This document shows, in pieces, positions 1-9,216 of a DNA stretch of 64,000 bases. The stretch's first letter is position 1; every line of letters begins with the position of its first letter. Both the position numbers and the translations under genes were made by a program. The stretch comes from JAZDRH01 sp047470865 (GTDB lineage Bacteria > Pseudomonadota > Gammaproteobacteria > Pseudomonadales > Pseudomonadaceae): the NCBI RefSeq assembly GCF_047470865.1, contig NZ_JAZDRH010000005.1, positions 62,001 through 126,000 on the forward strand, read 5' to 3'. The notes under the pieces were generated by a model. It made no database searches and was not told where the DNA came from. It saw only the letters and a program-made list of their open reading frames with translations.

Positions 1-1809
1 AAACACATTGCCCAGCACGGCAGACAAATCTAAACCACTCTGTACCTGTGCTTGCAAAGTATTCGCTACAGCGTTAGTACTGCTTTCGCGCATGAATTGT
101 AAAGACAACCAGCCCGTTTCAGGCAATTGTTTAGGCACTGCCTTTAACTCAATCACACGTGCTTGTAAGCGTTCAGCTAAGACTAACTCCACAGCTTGCT
201 GCCACTTTGGCTGCACTTGCAGCTGCTCTAGCACACGCGGCAACTGCTCTAAACCGTGCTCTAACAGCCAATCTGTAGCTTCTTCATCTACGCTTAGAGC
301 AGCTTGTTGTAATGCCTGCAGCTTAATACATTCCCCCTCAACCTCTTGCAGCTGAGCAACAGACTGCTGCTTATCATGCTGCAATTGCTGCAACTGTTGA
401 CGTTGTTCTTGCAGTTGGCTTTGTAGCGTTTGTGTTACAGCCTGTTGTTGACTGTGCATAGCTGCCAGTTCAATTTGCTCTACTTGCTGTTCTTCAAGCC
501 TCTGCTGAAAGTCCTGAGCAGAACTCGTTTGCTGTTCAAGCTGCATTTTTTGTTGACGTTGCTGCAAGCGCTGCAAGCTATCCTCAAGTTGGCTAATACG
601 TGCTTTTTGCACGTCTATTTGACGCATAGGTACTTGATTTTGTTGCGCCAGCTGCTCCCACTCCTGCTGAATACGCTCAAAGGTGTCTTGAGCTTGGAAT
701 AGTTGCTCTGCATCTTGCTCACTTGTTGCTGCTAATACCTCATACTCTGGCAATAAGCTGTGCAGTTGATCTTCAACACGAGCTAAATTTTCTTGGTCTT
801 GTTGCAAATGCAGTTGAGCTTCTTCGCGTAAGCGTGCCGACTCACGCAGTTCTGTTTGTAGTTGCTGTGTACGCTGCTGACTGTGCTGAATTGTTTGTTC
901 TATACGTGCAATTTCACCAGCAACAGCATAATAGCTTGCCTGTACCTGATTAAAATGCTCATTCAGTTCATGGTTAGCATCGCGGATTTGTTCAATAGCA
1001 GTATCTGCTTTGCATTGTTCAGCCACTAAAGCTTCCAGTGCTGTTTGCTGACGACTTAATGCTTGCTCAAATTGATCACTATTTGCGGCTAGGTCGCGCC
1101 AGCGAATCGCTGTTAATTCAGCTTTAAGTTGTTTTTCTTGCTGTTTAAACTCGGTATAGCGTTCAGCGGCATGGGCTTGTCGCTGTAAACGCTCTAGTTG
1201 ACGGCCTAATTCCTCACGTAAGTCGGTTAAACGCGCCAAGTTATCTTGCGTGCGCCGCATACGGTTTTCCGTTTCGCGGCGGCGTTCTTTATATTTTGAA
1301 ATGCCGGCAGCTTCTTCAATAAATATCCGCAAATCATCAGGGCGCGCTTCCACTAAGCGAGAGATCATGCCCTGCTCAATAATGGCGTAACTACGCGGTC
1401 CTAAACCTGTACCTAAAAACAAATCGGTAATATCGCGACGGCGGCACTTAGTACCATTGAGAAAATATAGACTCTGTCCATCACGCGTGACCTTACGCTT
1501 GACAGATATCTCGCCATAGGCGGCGTACTCACCTAGTAAACTGGCATCGCTATTATCAAAAACCAATTCAATGCTGGCTTGAGAAATTGGCTTACGCGTA
1601 TTAGAACCATTAAAAATAACATCGGTCATGGACTCGCCACGCAGATTTTTCGCTGAGCTTTCCCCTAACACCCAGCGAACAGCGTCAATCACGTTGGACT
1701 TGCCGCAACCATTGGGCCCTACAACAGCCGTCATATTGCTTGGGAAGCTTGCCGTTGTTGGATCAACGAAGGATTTAAACCCTGCTAAACGAATACACTT
1801 TAAACGCAA
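1..1809 (-). CDS. smc: Chromosome partition protein Smc, N-terminal part (runs off the window)
   Basis: SMC condenses and segregates the chromosome as an ATP-driven ring. The visible 603 codons are the N-terminal half. The start reads MRLKCIRLAGFKSF, with the Walker A motif GPNGCGKS near residues 31-38. A long Gln/Glu-rich coiled coil follows, and the last residues look like the beginning of the hinge (LSAVLGNVF). The C-terminal coil and head lie beyond position 1. The start is a TTG at 1809; no ATG in frame would keep the conserved N-terminus. It lies only 2 bp after the stop of the GntR gene, so the two are probably co-transcribed and translationally coupled. The same pair occurs in Pseudomonas (recalled, not searched). 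Identity is very secure; the start codon is fairly secure. Confidence 0.95.
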   Translation of the reverse strand, partial: MRLKCIRLAGFKSFVDPTTASFPSNMTAVVGPNGCGKSNVIDAVRWVLGESSAKNLRGESMTDVIFNGSNTRKPISQASIELVFDNSDASLLGEYAAYGEISVKRKVTRDGQSLYFLNGTKCRRRDITDLFLGTGLGPRSYAIIEQGMISRLVEARPDDLRIFIEEAAGISKYKERRRETENRMRRTQDNLARLTDLREELGRQLERLQRQAHAAERYTEFKQQEKQLKAELTAIRWRDLAANSDQFEQALSRQQTALEALVAEQCKADTAIEQIRDANHELNEHFNQVQASYYAVAGEIARIEQTIQHSQQRTQQLQTELRESARLREEAQLHLQQDQENLARVEDQLHSLLPEYEVLAATSEQDAEQLFQAQDTFERIQQEWEQLAQQNQVPMRQIDVQKARISQLEDSLQRLQQRQQKMQLEQQTSSAQDFQQRLEEQQVEQIELAAMHSQQQAVTQTLQSQLQEQRQQLQQLQHDKQQSVAQLQEVEGECIKLQALQQAALSVDEEATDWLLEHGLEQLPRVLEQLQVQPKWQQAVELVLAERLQARVIELKAVPKQLPETGWLSLQFMRESSTNAVANTLQAQVQSGLDLSAVLGNVF

Positions 1810-1811
1810 GG

Positions 1812-2471
1812 TTAAGCCTCATCAATGGTTGATAAAATGGCATGGCAGTTACGTCTACAATACTCATTAATAGTGGCTATCATGCGCTCATGATCACGGC
1901 TATGAATAGCGATTAACATCTGGTCGTAGTTTCGCGTAAATTGCAACATTTCTTCCATGCACTGCTCAATGGCTAAATAATAAGTACGGCTAATTGCAGG
2001 CATATAGTTAGATAACGCCTGCGACAAAAAAGGGTTTTGGATTATAGGTTCAGCGTGGCGAATAATAGCGACTTTTTGCTCTACAAAACCACGAATATTA
2101 TTACTACGTAAACAAGATTCAATATTGCGTCTCACTTCAACAAACGGCAATAGCTGCGCTTCCGTTTGCCAGCGCTCACAAAGCAACCTGCCTAGCAAGG
2201 CATATAGGGTATTAACTACATCATACAAGCCGCTAATAAGCTGAGCATCTAACGGCTGCACATGAGCGCCACGGTTTGGGGTAATTTCTACAAGATAGTT
2301 GCGCTGTAAAATCAGCAAGGCTTCACGAACAGTACTACGGCTGACGCCTAAAGCTTGGGTTACCGCTACTTCACGAATAGGGTCACCGTCTTTTAGCTCT
2401 CCACGAATAATTCGCTCAGCTAACTGATAAGCTACACTTTGAGCTAAACCGCCTTGCTTTGAATCCGCCAT
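1812..2471 (-). CDS. GntR-family regulator, FadR/FCD subfamily
   Basis: A 219-residue transcription factor. The N-terminal winged helix-turn-helix covers roughly residues 10-75 (LGVSRSTVREALLILQR is the recognition region). The rest is an all-helical FCD-type ligand domain. The ATG at 2471 has a GGGAG ribosome site just upstream. It is the first gene of a unit with smc on the minus strand and is divergent from mnmC. The ligand is not evident: FCD regulators usually sense small carboxylates, but nothing adjacent is a carboxylate pathway. Its position directly before smc is conserved in Pseudomonas, so it may be a local housekeeping regulator. Confidence 0.9.
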   Translation of the reverse strand: MADSKQGGLAQSVAYQLAERIIRGELKDGDPIREVAVTQALGVSRSTVREALLILQRNYLVEITPNRGAHVQPLDAQLISGLYDVVNTLYALLGRLLCERWQTEAQLLPFVEVRRNIESCLRSNNIRGFVEQKVAIIRHAEPIIQNPFLSQALSNYMPAISRTYYLAIEQCMEEMLQFTRNYDQMLIAIHSRDHERMIATINEYCRRNCHAILSTIDEA

Positions 2472-2577
2472 AACACTCCCTAACGGGCAAAAGTAAAATC
2501 ATACCAAGTAGCTATATTCTAGCCTAACACTAAGATCAATCAGGCATTAGGTTAACAGTTACGCTAAAATAGCCGCA

Positions 2578-4554
2578 GTGTCATTTTTGGATAGCCTAAT
2601 GAGTGAGTTTAAACATGCCAAGCTTGATTGGGATGAACAAGGTCAACCTTTGTCCAATCAGTTTGATGATATCTACTTTTCCCGTGAAAGTGGTCTTGCC
2701 GAAACCCAGTACGTTTTTTTACAACAAAACCATCTGCCACAGCGCTTTACAGCGCTAGCACCATGCCAAAGATTTGTTATTGGTGAAACAGGTTTTGGCA
2801 CAGGTTTAAACTTTCTAGCCACCTGGCGTTTGTTTGAGACACTAGCTCCTAGCAACAGCCAGCTGCATTTTATCAGTGTTGAGCGCTATCCTTTAACAGC
2901 TACTGATCTCACTAAAGCCCTTAGTCTATGGCCTGAGCTTGCAAGTTACAGTGAGCAATTATTACCACAATACCTAGCTATTCAAGAAGGCTTTCAGCAC
3001 TTAAGCTTTGCCAATGGGCATATAACGCTAAGTCTACTTATAGGAGATGCGCAAAGCATGCTTGAGCAATTAGATGCTCAGGTTGATGCTTGGTTTTTAG
3101 ATGGTTTCTCTCCTGCAAAAAACCCTCAAATGTGGAATGAACAGCTATTTGCCCAACTAGCACGACTTTCATCACCCAACACCAGTTTAGCCACCTTCAC
3201 CAGTGCAGGCTTCGTGCGTCGCGGCTTAAACGAACAAGGCTTTGCCATGCAACGTATAAAGGGCTTTGGGCAAAAACGCGAAATGCTAGTAGGTACTTAT
3301 CAGAAACCGGCTAGCTACCAAAACCTACCTTGGTTTGTACGCCCCACTCATGCTTTCAAACAGCGCAAAGCCGTTATTCTTGGTGCTGGTATCAGTGGCT
3401 GCGCTACTGCATACAGCTTAGCAAACCGCGGTTGGCATGTTGAAGTGCTTGAGCAACGGGAAGCTGTTGCACAAGAAGCCTCAGGTAATCAACAAGGTAT
3501 TATGTACTTAAAGCTTTCTGCTCATGGCACTCAGCTGACTCAATTAATTATGTCAGGCTTTGGTTATACACGGCGTTTATTAGCAAGCCTAGGAGATAGC
3601 GTCGCATGGCAAGGCTGTGGTTTATTGCAATTACCGCACACCGAAAAAGAGGCTTTCCGCCTTAAAGAGCTGACAACAAGCTTTCCTAAAAGCTTGCTTT
3701 ATAGTGTTAACAAAGAACAAGCAAGCACCTTAGCTGGCATTCCAATTGAACACGAAGGTGTGTTTTTCCCTGACTCAGGCTGGCTTAATCCGGCCTCACT
3801 TTGCCGTACGCTATTGAATCATCCTAATATTCAACTACGTCTCAACTGTCCTATCACCGATATTGCATATGAGCATGAGCAGTGGCAATTATTTAATCAG
3901 CAAGCCTTGATTACACAAGCCCCTGTATTAGTACTCTGTAATGCAACTAATGTGAAAAATTTTAACCAAACCGCTCATTTACTGGTAAAAAACGTGGGAG
4001 GGCAAACCACGACAGCGCCAGCAACTATGGCAAGTCGAGCATTAAAAACAGTGATTTCGGCCGAGGGCTATTGCGCCCCTGCATGGCAAGGTCAGCATAC
4101 GTTTGGTGCAAGCTTTAATTTTCGCCCAAACGGGCAAGAAGTCACCGCTGAAGAACAACAAAGTAATTTAGCTTTATTGGAAGCTATTAGTACGGAATTT
4201 AAGCAAAGTTTAGCGATCGATAGCAGTCAACTGGGTGGTCATGCTGCTTATCGAAGCACTACGCCTGACTATCTGCCTTTAGCCGGCCCTATCGCTGATG
4301 CACAAGCTTTTGCTAAAGTTTATGCGCGTCTGCGGCGCAATGCGCGCAAAGTGCCCGAAGGCGAGTGTCCATGGCACGTTGGTTTGTATACAAATAGCGC
4401 GCAAGGATCACGCGGCATGATTACTGCTCCACTAATGGCGGAATTAGTGGCTGCTTATATTAATAACGAACCACTTCCAATTGATAAAGAGTTAGCTAAT
4501 GCCTGCCACCCCAATCGTTTTTTAGTAAAGCAGTTAATGCGCAATGAGCGCTAA
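2578..4554 (+). CDS. mnmC: tRNA 5-methylaminomethyl-2-thiouridine biosynthesis bifunctional protein MnmC
   Basis: A fusion enzyme that completes the mnm5(s2)U34 wobble modification. The C-terminal FAD oxidase removes the carboxymethyl group from cmnm5U, and the N-terminal SAM-dependent methyltransferase methylates the resulting amine. The methyltransferase half shows GETGFGTGLNF at residues 69-79 and DAWFLDGFSPAKNPQMW further on. The oxidase half starts near residue 262 with the dinucleotide motif ILGAGISGCATAYSL. Length (658) is normal for the full fusion. The open frame begins with GTG at 2578; an in-frame ATG at 2599 is an equally plausible start and would remove seven residues. The gene ends 4 bp into the convergent unknown gene. 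Confidence 0.95.
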   Translation: MSFLDSLMSEFKHAKLDWDEQGQPLSNQFDDIYFSRESGLAETQYVFLQQNHLPQRFTALAPCQRFVIGETGFGTGLNFLATWRLFETLAPSNSQLHFISVERYPLTATDLTKALSLWPELASYSEQLLPQYLAIQEGFQHLSFANGHITLSLLIGDAQSMLEQLDAQVDAWFLDGFSPAKNPQMWNEQLFAQLARLSSPNTSLATFTSAGFVRRGLNEQGFAMQRIKGFGQKREMLVGTYQKPASYQNLPWFVRPTHAFKQRKAVILGAGISGCATAYSLANRGWHVEVLEQREAVAQEASGNQQGIMYLKLSAHGTQLTQLIMSGFGYTRRLLASLGDSVAWQGCGLLQLPHTEKEAFRLKELTTSFPKSLLYSVNKEQASTLAGIPIEHEGVFFPDSGWLNPASLCRTLLNHPNIQLRLNCPITDIAYEHEQWQLFNQQALITQAPVLVLCNATNVKNFNQTAHLLVKNVGGQTTTAPATMASRALKTVISAEGYCAPAWQGQHTFGASFNFRPNGQEVTAEEQQSNLALLEAISTEFKQSLAIDSSQLGGHAAYRSTTPDYLPLAGPIADAQAFAKVYARLRRNARKVPEGECPWHVGLYTNSAQGSRGMITAPLMAELVAAYINNEPLPIDKELANACHPNRFLVKQLMRNER

Positions 4555-5033
4555 TAAAATGAGCGCTCCAGTTGAGTATCACGTTGAAAAATCACTTCTT
4601 TTAACGTCAATCTAGCATCGCAATGCTTGCCATTAGAACCATTGACTATGGTCATACCTGAAAGGTTAAGCTTTAACCGTTCAGGTTCGGCTTCCAATAA
4701 TTCGATTTTTATTTTTTCAACATTTTCATGAGCGAAATAATAAAAATTAGTTAAGCACTCATTTAATTGCTCACAATAACCTGCCGCTTGGTAGAGTAAG
4801 TGCCCTTTTTCTAATGGTTCCTCAATAGGGCTCATTAAAGTGACTTCAAAATCAGGCTCAGCCTGTATAAGCTCAGCCAATTCATTGCATACTTGTACTG
4901 GCTGGGCATTATTAAAGGCTAAGATAAACTCCCACTGCCCAGCATTATTGCGGTACTGATTAAATTTTGCATCATTAATAGCAAATTGCTCGCTGGCAAA
5001 CTCCATATGCTCAATTAACAATAGGTTAGTCAT
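4551..5033 (-). CDS. Hypothetical protein, acidic, unknown function
   Basis: I do not recognise this protein of about 160 residues. It is acidic and has no signal peptide or membrane segment. The C-terminal third contains alternating hydrophobic and charged stretches that look like a beta-rich fold. The frame can be extended to a TTG at 5048, but the ATG at 5033 is the more likely start. Its stop overlaps the end of mnmC by 4 bp in convergent orientation. It sits downstream of aceK on the same strand with a gap of about 25 bp, so it may be read through from aceK. Codon use looks like its neighbours. Existence as a gene is likely; the function is open. Confidence 0.7.
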   Translation of the reverse strand: MTNLLLIEHMEFASEQFAINDAKFNQYRNNAGQWEFILAFNNAQPVQVCNELAELIQAEPDFEVTLMSPIEEPLEKGHLLYQAAGYCEQLNECLTNFYYFAHENVEKIKIELLEAEPERLKLNLSGMTIVNGSNGKHCDARLTLKEVIFQRDTQLERSFY

Positions 5034-5057
5034 AGACGTCACATCCAAAGCTGTGAG

Positions 5058-6776
5058 TTATTCGATATTTCTGCGTCTATATGGATAGACATCTATTACT
5101 TTTCCAGCTTCGATTGCCTCTTGCAAGGTCTTCCAGTAGCTTGCTTTGTATAAATCCCCGTGTAGTTCCCTAAATAGCTTGCGCTGCTTCACATCTACAA
5201 ACAAAAAGCGCGGAAACTCCTCTGGAAAGACATCATTAGGCCCAACTGAGTACCAAGGTTCTGCAGAAAATTCATCTTCTGGATAACGTGGAGGTGGTAT
5301 ATCTCGAAAGTTAACTTCGGTGAGATAACTGATCTCATCGTAGTCATAAAATACAACTCGACCATGACGGGTTACACCAAAGTTTTTCAATAGCATATCG
5401 CCTGGAAATATATTCGCAGCAGCCAATTGCTTAATGGCTAGCCCGTAGTCATCAAGCGCATCAAGCACTTGCTGATCATTGGCATTTTCAAGATAAATAT
5501 TCAGTGGGGTCATCCGCCGCTCAGTCCAACAGTGACGCACTAAAACCTCATCGCCCTGTATTTCAACTGTCGAAGGTGCTACTTCTAATAGTTCTTCTAA
5601 ACACTCTGGGTCAAATTTGCTTTTAGGAAAACGCAAATCAGAAAACTCTTGGGTATCGGCCATGCGTCCTACACGGTCAACGTGTTTCACAAGGCGATAC
5701 TTATCAATTACAGTCGCTCGATCAACCGTTTTAGAAGGCGAGAACTTATCTTTAATCAATTTAAATACAGTACTAAAACCAGGTAATGTAAATACCGACA
5801 TCACCATGCCACGTACCCCAGGCGCCATAATAAACTTATCGTCAGTAGTACTTAAATACTCCATCAATGAACGATAAAATTCTGTTTTGCCTTGCTTATA
5901 AAAACCAATCGAAGTGTAAAGCTCTGCAATATCTTTACGCGGCAAGATACACTGGAGAAACTGAATAAATTCCGCTGGATAGGCCACGCGCACCATAAAA
6001 TAAGAGCGTGTAAAAGAGAAAATAATAGACACATCATCTTCATCAATAATAGCCGCATCCCAACGAATACCTTCACACTCTGTATTAACAATAGCAATCA
6101 CTAATGGCCATTGCTCGTCTGGAGTAAAAATGCGTCCAACTAAGTAGGCCCCTTTATTGCGATATAAGCGTGAGCTATAGAGTTCAATTGTCAGGTTAGG
6201 ATCTTTGCAAACCCAATCTGGCAAATTGCGTCTTAGTTGTTTTTCAATACGCGCAACATCTTTGGTGCGGTCAATATAAGGCACATCAAATTGATAATCT
6301 AAACTAATCTGTTCTAAAACAGCTGTTAAGTTCCCTTCTGGGCGGTAAGTGCGGATCTGCATTGGCGTATTATGTCCGCGCTTACCATGACGTGTACTTT
6401 GCACAAACATGCAACTATCGCAAATTTTATCATGGCTAAATAAGCTATTAAAAACAGAATTAAACCAAGTTTCAGACAACTCATCATCCAAGCGCAAATC
6501 AATTTGCCCTATATAAGACTGTTTAATCTGCGTCCAACACTCAATGCTAGCCAAAACATCTGCCCCATAGAGTTGTTTCAGCTTATCACGCGCGACTAAG
6601 ACACACTCTTTATAGAGCTGAATACGCTGAGCACCGGCTTTTTGAATTTCTTGCCATTTACATTGCTCAAAGCGTTTTCTTGCCTGATTGGTAATGTCTC
6701 GAAAGCGATCGCGGTAATCATCAAAAGCATTTAAAATATCACGTGCAATAGCAACTGATGGGCAAACTAAGCTCAT
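5058..6776 (-). CDS. aceK: Isocitrate dehydrogenase kinase/phosphatase AceK
   Basis: AceK phosphorylates and dephosphorylates isocitrate dehydrogenase, steering carbon between the TCA cycle and the glyoxylate bypass. The 572-residue length is right for the family. The N-terminal regulatory region is followed by the kinase-like domain, with the ATP-site region around IAPGVRGMVMSVF-like residues near 320 and the catalytic loop region NIFPGDMLLKNFGV followed by VVFYDYDEI near residues 455-485. The ATG at 6776 has an AGGA site. Unlike in enterobacteria it is not in an aceBA operon; no glyoxylate-bypass gene is near. A standalone aceK is the usual pseudomonad arrangement. Confidence 0.96.
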   Translation of the reverse strand: MSLVCPSVAIARDILNAFDDYRDRFRDITNQARKRFEQCKWQEIQKAGAQRIQLYKECVLVARDKLKQLYGADVLASIECWTQIKQSYIGQIDLRLDDELSETWFNSVFNSLFSHDKICDSCMFVQSTRHGKRGHNTPMQIRTYRPEGNLTAVLEQISLDYQFDVPYIDRTKDVARIEKQLRRNLPDWVCKDPNLTIELYSSRLYRNKGAYLVGRIFTPDEQWPLVIAIVNTECEGIRWDAAIIDEDDVSIIFSFTRSYFMVRVAYPAEFIQFLQCILPRKDIAELYTSIGFYKQGKTEFYRSLMEYLSTTDDKFIMAPGVRGMVMSVFTLPGFSTVFKLIKDKFSPSKTVDRATVIDKYRLVKHVDRVGRMADTQEFSDLRFPKSKFDPECLEELLEVAPSTVEIQGDEVLVRHCWTERRMTPLNIYLENANDQQVLDALDDYGLAIKQLAAANIFPGDMLLKNFGVTRHGRVVFYDYDEISYLTEVNFRDIPPPRYPEDEFSAEPWYSVGPNDVFPEEFPRFLFVDVKQRKLFRELHGDLYKASYWKTLQEAIEAGKVIDVYPYRRRNIE

Positions 6777-6911
6777 CTTATAATCCTTGATTTGAAAACT
6801 ATTAGTTGCAGATTAGTCATTTTTGTAGCAAAGATACAAGAGTACTACCTATAGACCAAAGCTAATTTAGTGATATTAGCTAACGCTTATAGTAGCTTTG
6901 ATATTAACAAT

Positions 6912-6952
6912 GCCAATAAAAACCCCAAAAAGTCAGTTCAACTTTTTGGGGT
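6912..6952 (-). terminator. Rho-independent terminator of cysK
   Basis: A perfect 12-bp stem (accccaaaaagt, 6922-6933, with actttttggggt, 6941-6952) has a 7-base loop. Read on the minus strand it is followed by TTTTTATT, and it lies just after the cysK stop. It also separates cysK from the aceK promoter. Confidence 0.85.
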
Positions 6953-6979
6953 CAGTTCTTTTTACAGGGTTTTATAGTT

Positions 6980-7954
6980 TTACTGCGCTAGCTCTTTTTC
7001 AGTAAATAAGTCGTCAAACAACATACTAGATAAATAGCGCTCGCCCGAATCGGGTAGAATTACAACAATAGTTTTCCCTTTAAATTCTGTTTGGCCAGCT
7101 AACTTCAAAGCAGCCGCAACCGCAGCCCCACTAGAAATACCGCATAAAATACCTTCTTTTTGCATTAGCGCTAAAGCTGTTTGCTTTGCTTCATCTGCAG
7201 TAATTTGTTGTACTTGGTCAACCAATGAGAGATCTAGATTTTTTGGAATAAAACCCGCACCAATTCCCTGTAGCTTATGAGAACCTGGTTTAAGTTCCTG
7301 TCCCGCTAAGGCTTGGCTAATGACAGGTGACTCCACCGGCTCAACCGCAACCGAAGTAATAGCTTTGCCTTTGGTTTTTTTCAAGTAGCGTGAGATACCT
7401 GTAATAGTACCACCAGTCCCTACACCACTGACCAACACATCCACCTTTCCTTCAGTATCTTGCCAAATTTCAGGGCCTGTGGTTTTTTCATGAATAGCTG
7501 GGTTAGCTGGGTTTTCAAATTGTTGCAATATAATGTGCTTGCTGGGATCTGTGGCTACAATTTCATTGGCCTTTTCAATTGCACCTTTCATACCTTTAGC
7601 TGGCTCAGTAAGGACCAACTCAGCACCCAGTGCTTTCACTAATTTGCGACGCTCCAAACTCATAGAAGATGGCATGGTTAAAATCAGCTTGTAACCTTTA
7701 GCAGCTGCCACAAATGCCAAACCAATACCTGTATTACCTGAGGTTGGTTCAACTAAGGTCATACCAGGTTTGAGCAAACCGTCTTTTTCTGCCTGTTCAA
7801 CCATATTTGCAGCAATACGGCATTTAATAGAGCCTGCTGGATTACGAGATTCAATCTTAACCAAGACATTCGCTCCAACAGGAGCAATATGATTGAGTTT
7901 AACTAGAGGTGTGTTGCCTATAGTGAGTGCATTATTAGAAAAAATATGGCTCAT
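6980..7954 (-). CDS. cysK: Cysteine synthase A (O-acetylserine sulfhydrylase)
   Basis: A PLP enzyme making L-cysteine from O-acetylserine and sulfide. The PLP lysine is K44 in PAGSIKCR. SGNTG at about 72-76 binds the substrate carboxylate, and GTGGTITG near 177-184 binds the PLP phosphate. Length 324 matches Pseudomonas CysK rather than the shorter CysM. The ATG at 7954 is preceded by AGGAG. It is monocistronic, with its own terminator downstream and a 370-400 bp non-coding region upstream that would hold its promoter and any CysB site, although no clear CysB site could be assigned. Confidence 0.95.
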   Translation of the reverse strand: MSHIFSNNALTIGNTPLVKLNHIAPVGANVLVKIESRNPAGSIKCRIAANMVEQAEKDGLLKPGMTLVEPTSGNTGIGLAFVAAAKGYKLILTMPSSMSLERRKLVKALGAELVLTEPAKGMKGAIEKANEIVATDPSKHIILQQFENPANPAIHEKTTGPEIWQDTEGKVDVLVSGVGTGGTITGISRYLKKTKGKAITSVAVEPVESPVISQALAGQELKPGSHKLQGIGAGFIPKNLDLSLVDQVQQITADEAKQTALALMQKEGILCGISSGAAVAAALKLAGQTEFKGKTIVVILPDSGERYLSSMLFDDLFTEKELAQ

Positions 7955-8359
7955 GGATTACTCCTAGTAATGAGAAAAGCATGCTGCGCTATGCGTCATC
8001 AGTATCTATTTGGCAGATTAACACTTGGTTATAAAAAGTAAAATATTAATAACCATTTTCCTTATATCAAAATACAGTAAATAGACTCATTTTGGTTATT
8101 ATCCGCCAAGCACTGGAAATCACGCGGATCTTTTCTACAATGATGTTAATTGACAGAAGGCTAGTTATCTGTTCTGTTTTATGGCATTAATAACCCTTAT
8201 GTGAAATAAAAACAAAGAAAACCAAGTATTTACCTGACTTAGCAGTCATATTTTTCACCGTCATTTATCAGCAGCACATCATCGCTTTTGTCACAAAAGT
8301 GGCTATAGTAGTTAGCTATTACTTTGCTGTTGCATGAACTTATCGACGCGAGGATTCTA
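7955..8359. other. Divergent intergenic region between cysK and the MoxR gene
   Basis: About 405 bp of AT-rich DNA without a credible gene. It must carry the promoters of both divergent units. An imperfect inverted pair (aataacca at 8048-8055 and tggttatt at 8093-8100) could be a regulator site, but no named motif fits. Nothing else was seen. Confidence 0.5.
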
Positions 8360-9205
8360 ATGAAATTTACTGGTACTCAATCTTACGTTGCAACGGATGA
8401 TTTAATGCTAGCCGTGAATGCAGCTATTACTCTAGAGCGCCCTCTTTTAGTGAAAGGCGAGCCTGGCACAGGAAAAACCATGCTCGCCGAAGAGCTAGCT
8501 AGCGCATTAGATGCCCGTTTGATTACTTGGCATATTAAATCAACCACCAAAGCCCACCAAGGCCTTTATGAGTATGATGCGGTTAGCCGGTTACGTGATT
8601 CTCAGCTCGACTCAGATCGCGTCCACGACATCAACAACTACATTAAAAAAGGTAAGCTCTGGGAAGCTTTTGAAGCTGAGCAACGCGTTGTGCTACTGAT
8701 TGATGAAATCGATAAAGCCGACATTGAGTTTCCTAACGACCTTTTACAAGAGCTCGATAAAATGGAGTTCTATGTCTACGAAACAGATACCACAATTAAA
8801 GCTAAACAACGTCCTATCATAGTGATTACATCTAATAATGAGAAAGAGCTGCCCGACGCTTTTTTACGCCGTTGTTTTTTCCATTATATTGCCTTCCCTG
8901 ACCGCGATACACTGAAAAAAATTGTTGATGTGCATTATCCTAATATCAGCCAAACGCTGGTTAGCCATGCACTGGATGTATTCTTCGATATCCGCCAAGT
9001 ACCTGGCCTAAAGAAAAAGCCTTCTACCAGCGAGCTAGTCGACTGGTTAAAACTTTTAATGGCTGACCATATTGGTGAAGAAGTACTGCGCGAGCGTGAT
9101 CCAACCAAAGCGATTCCACCACTAGCTGGCGCCTTAGTGAAAAATGAACAAGATGTTATGTTACTTGAACGTCTTGCCTTTATGAGCCGCCGTGGCACAC
9201 GCTAA
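8360..9205 (+). CDS. MoxR-type AAA+ ATPase
   Basis: A 281-residue AAA+ chaperone-like ATPase. Walker A is GEPGTGKT at residues 33-40, Walker B LLIDEID lies near 112-118, and there is a sensor-type TSNNEKELPDAFLRRC stretch. The ATG at 8360 was chosen because AGGA lies 6 bp upstream and the protein then begins with the conserved MKFTGTQ; an upstream frame extension to 8324 is probably not translated. It is followed 11 bp later by a von Willebrand A protein. Such pairs are thought to act like metal-chelatase or cofactor-insertion chaperones, but the client is unknown here. Confidence 0.92.
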   Translation: MKFTGTQSYVATDDLMLAVNAAITLERPLLVKGEPGTGKTMLAEELASALDARLITWHIKSTTKAHQGLYEYDAVSRLRDSQLDSDRVHDINNYIKKGKLWEAFEAEQRVVLLIDEIDKADIEFPNDLLQELDKMEFYVYETDTTIKAKQRPIIVITSNNEKELPDAFLRRCFFHYIAFPDRDTLKKIVDVHYPNISQTLVSHALDVFFDIRQVPGLKKKPSTSELVDWLKLLMADHIGEEVLRERDPTKAIPPLAGALVKNEQDVMLLERLAFMSRRGTR

Positions 9206-9216
9206 TAGGTGCCTTT

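Noticed and set aside
8..953. Three plus-strand open frames of 76-115 codons at the left edge
   Set aside because: They are antisense shadows of the smc coiled coil; their composition is repetitive Cys/Leu/Ser and the minus strand gives a clear Smc sequence.
5617..6104. Several short frames on both strands inside aceK
   Set aside because: They lie fully within aceK, have no ribosome sites and no family features.
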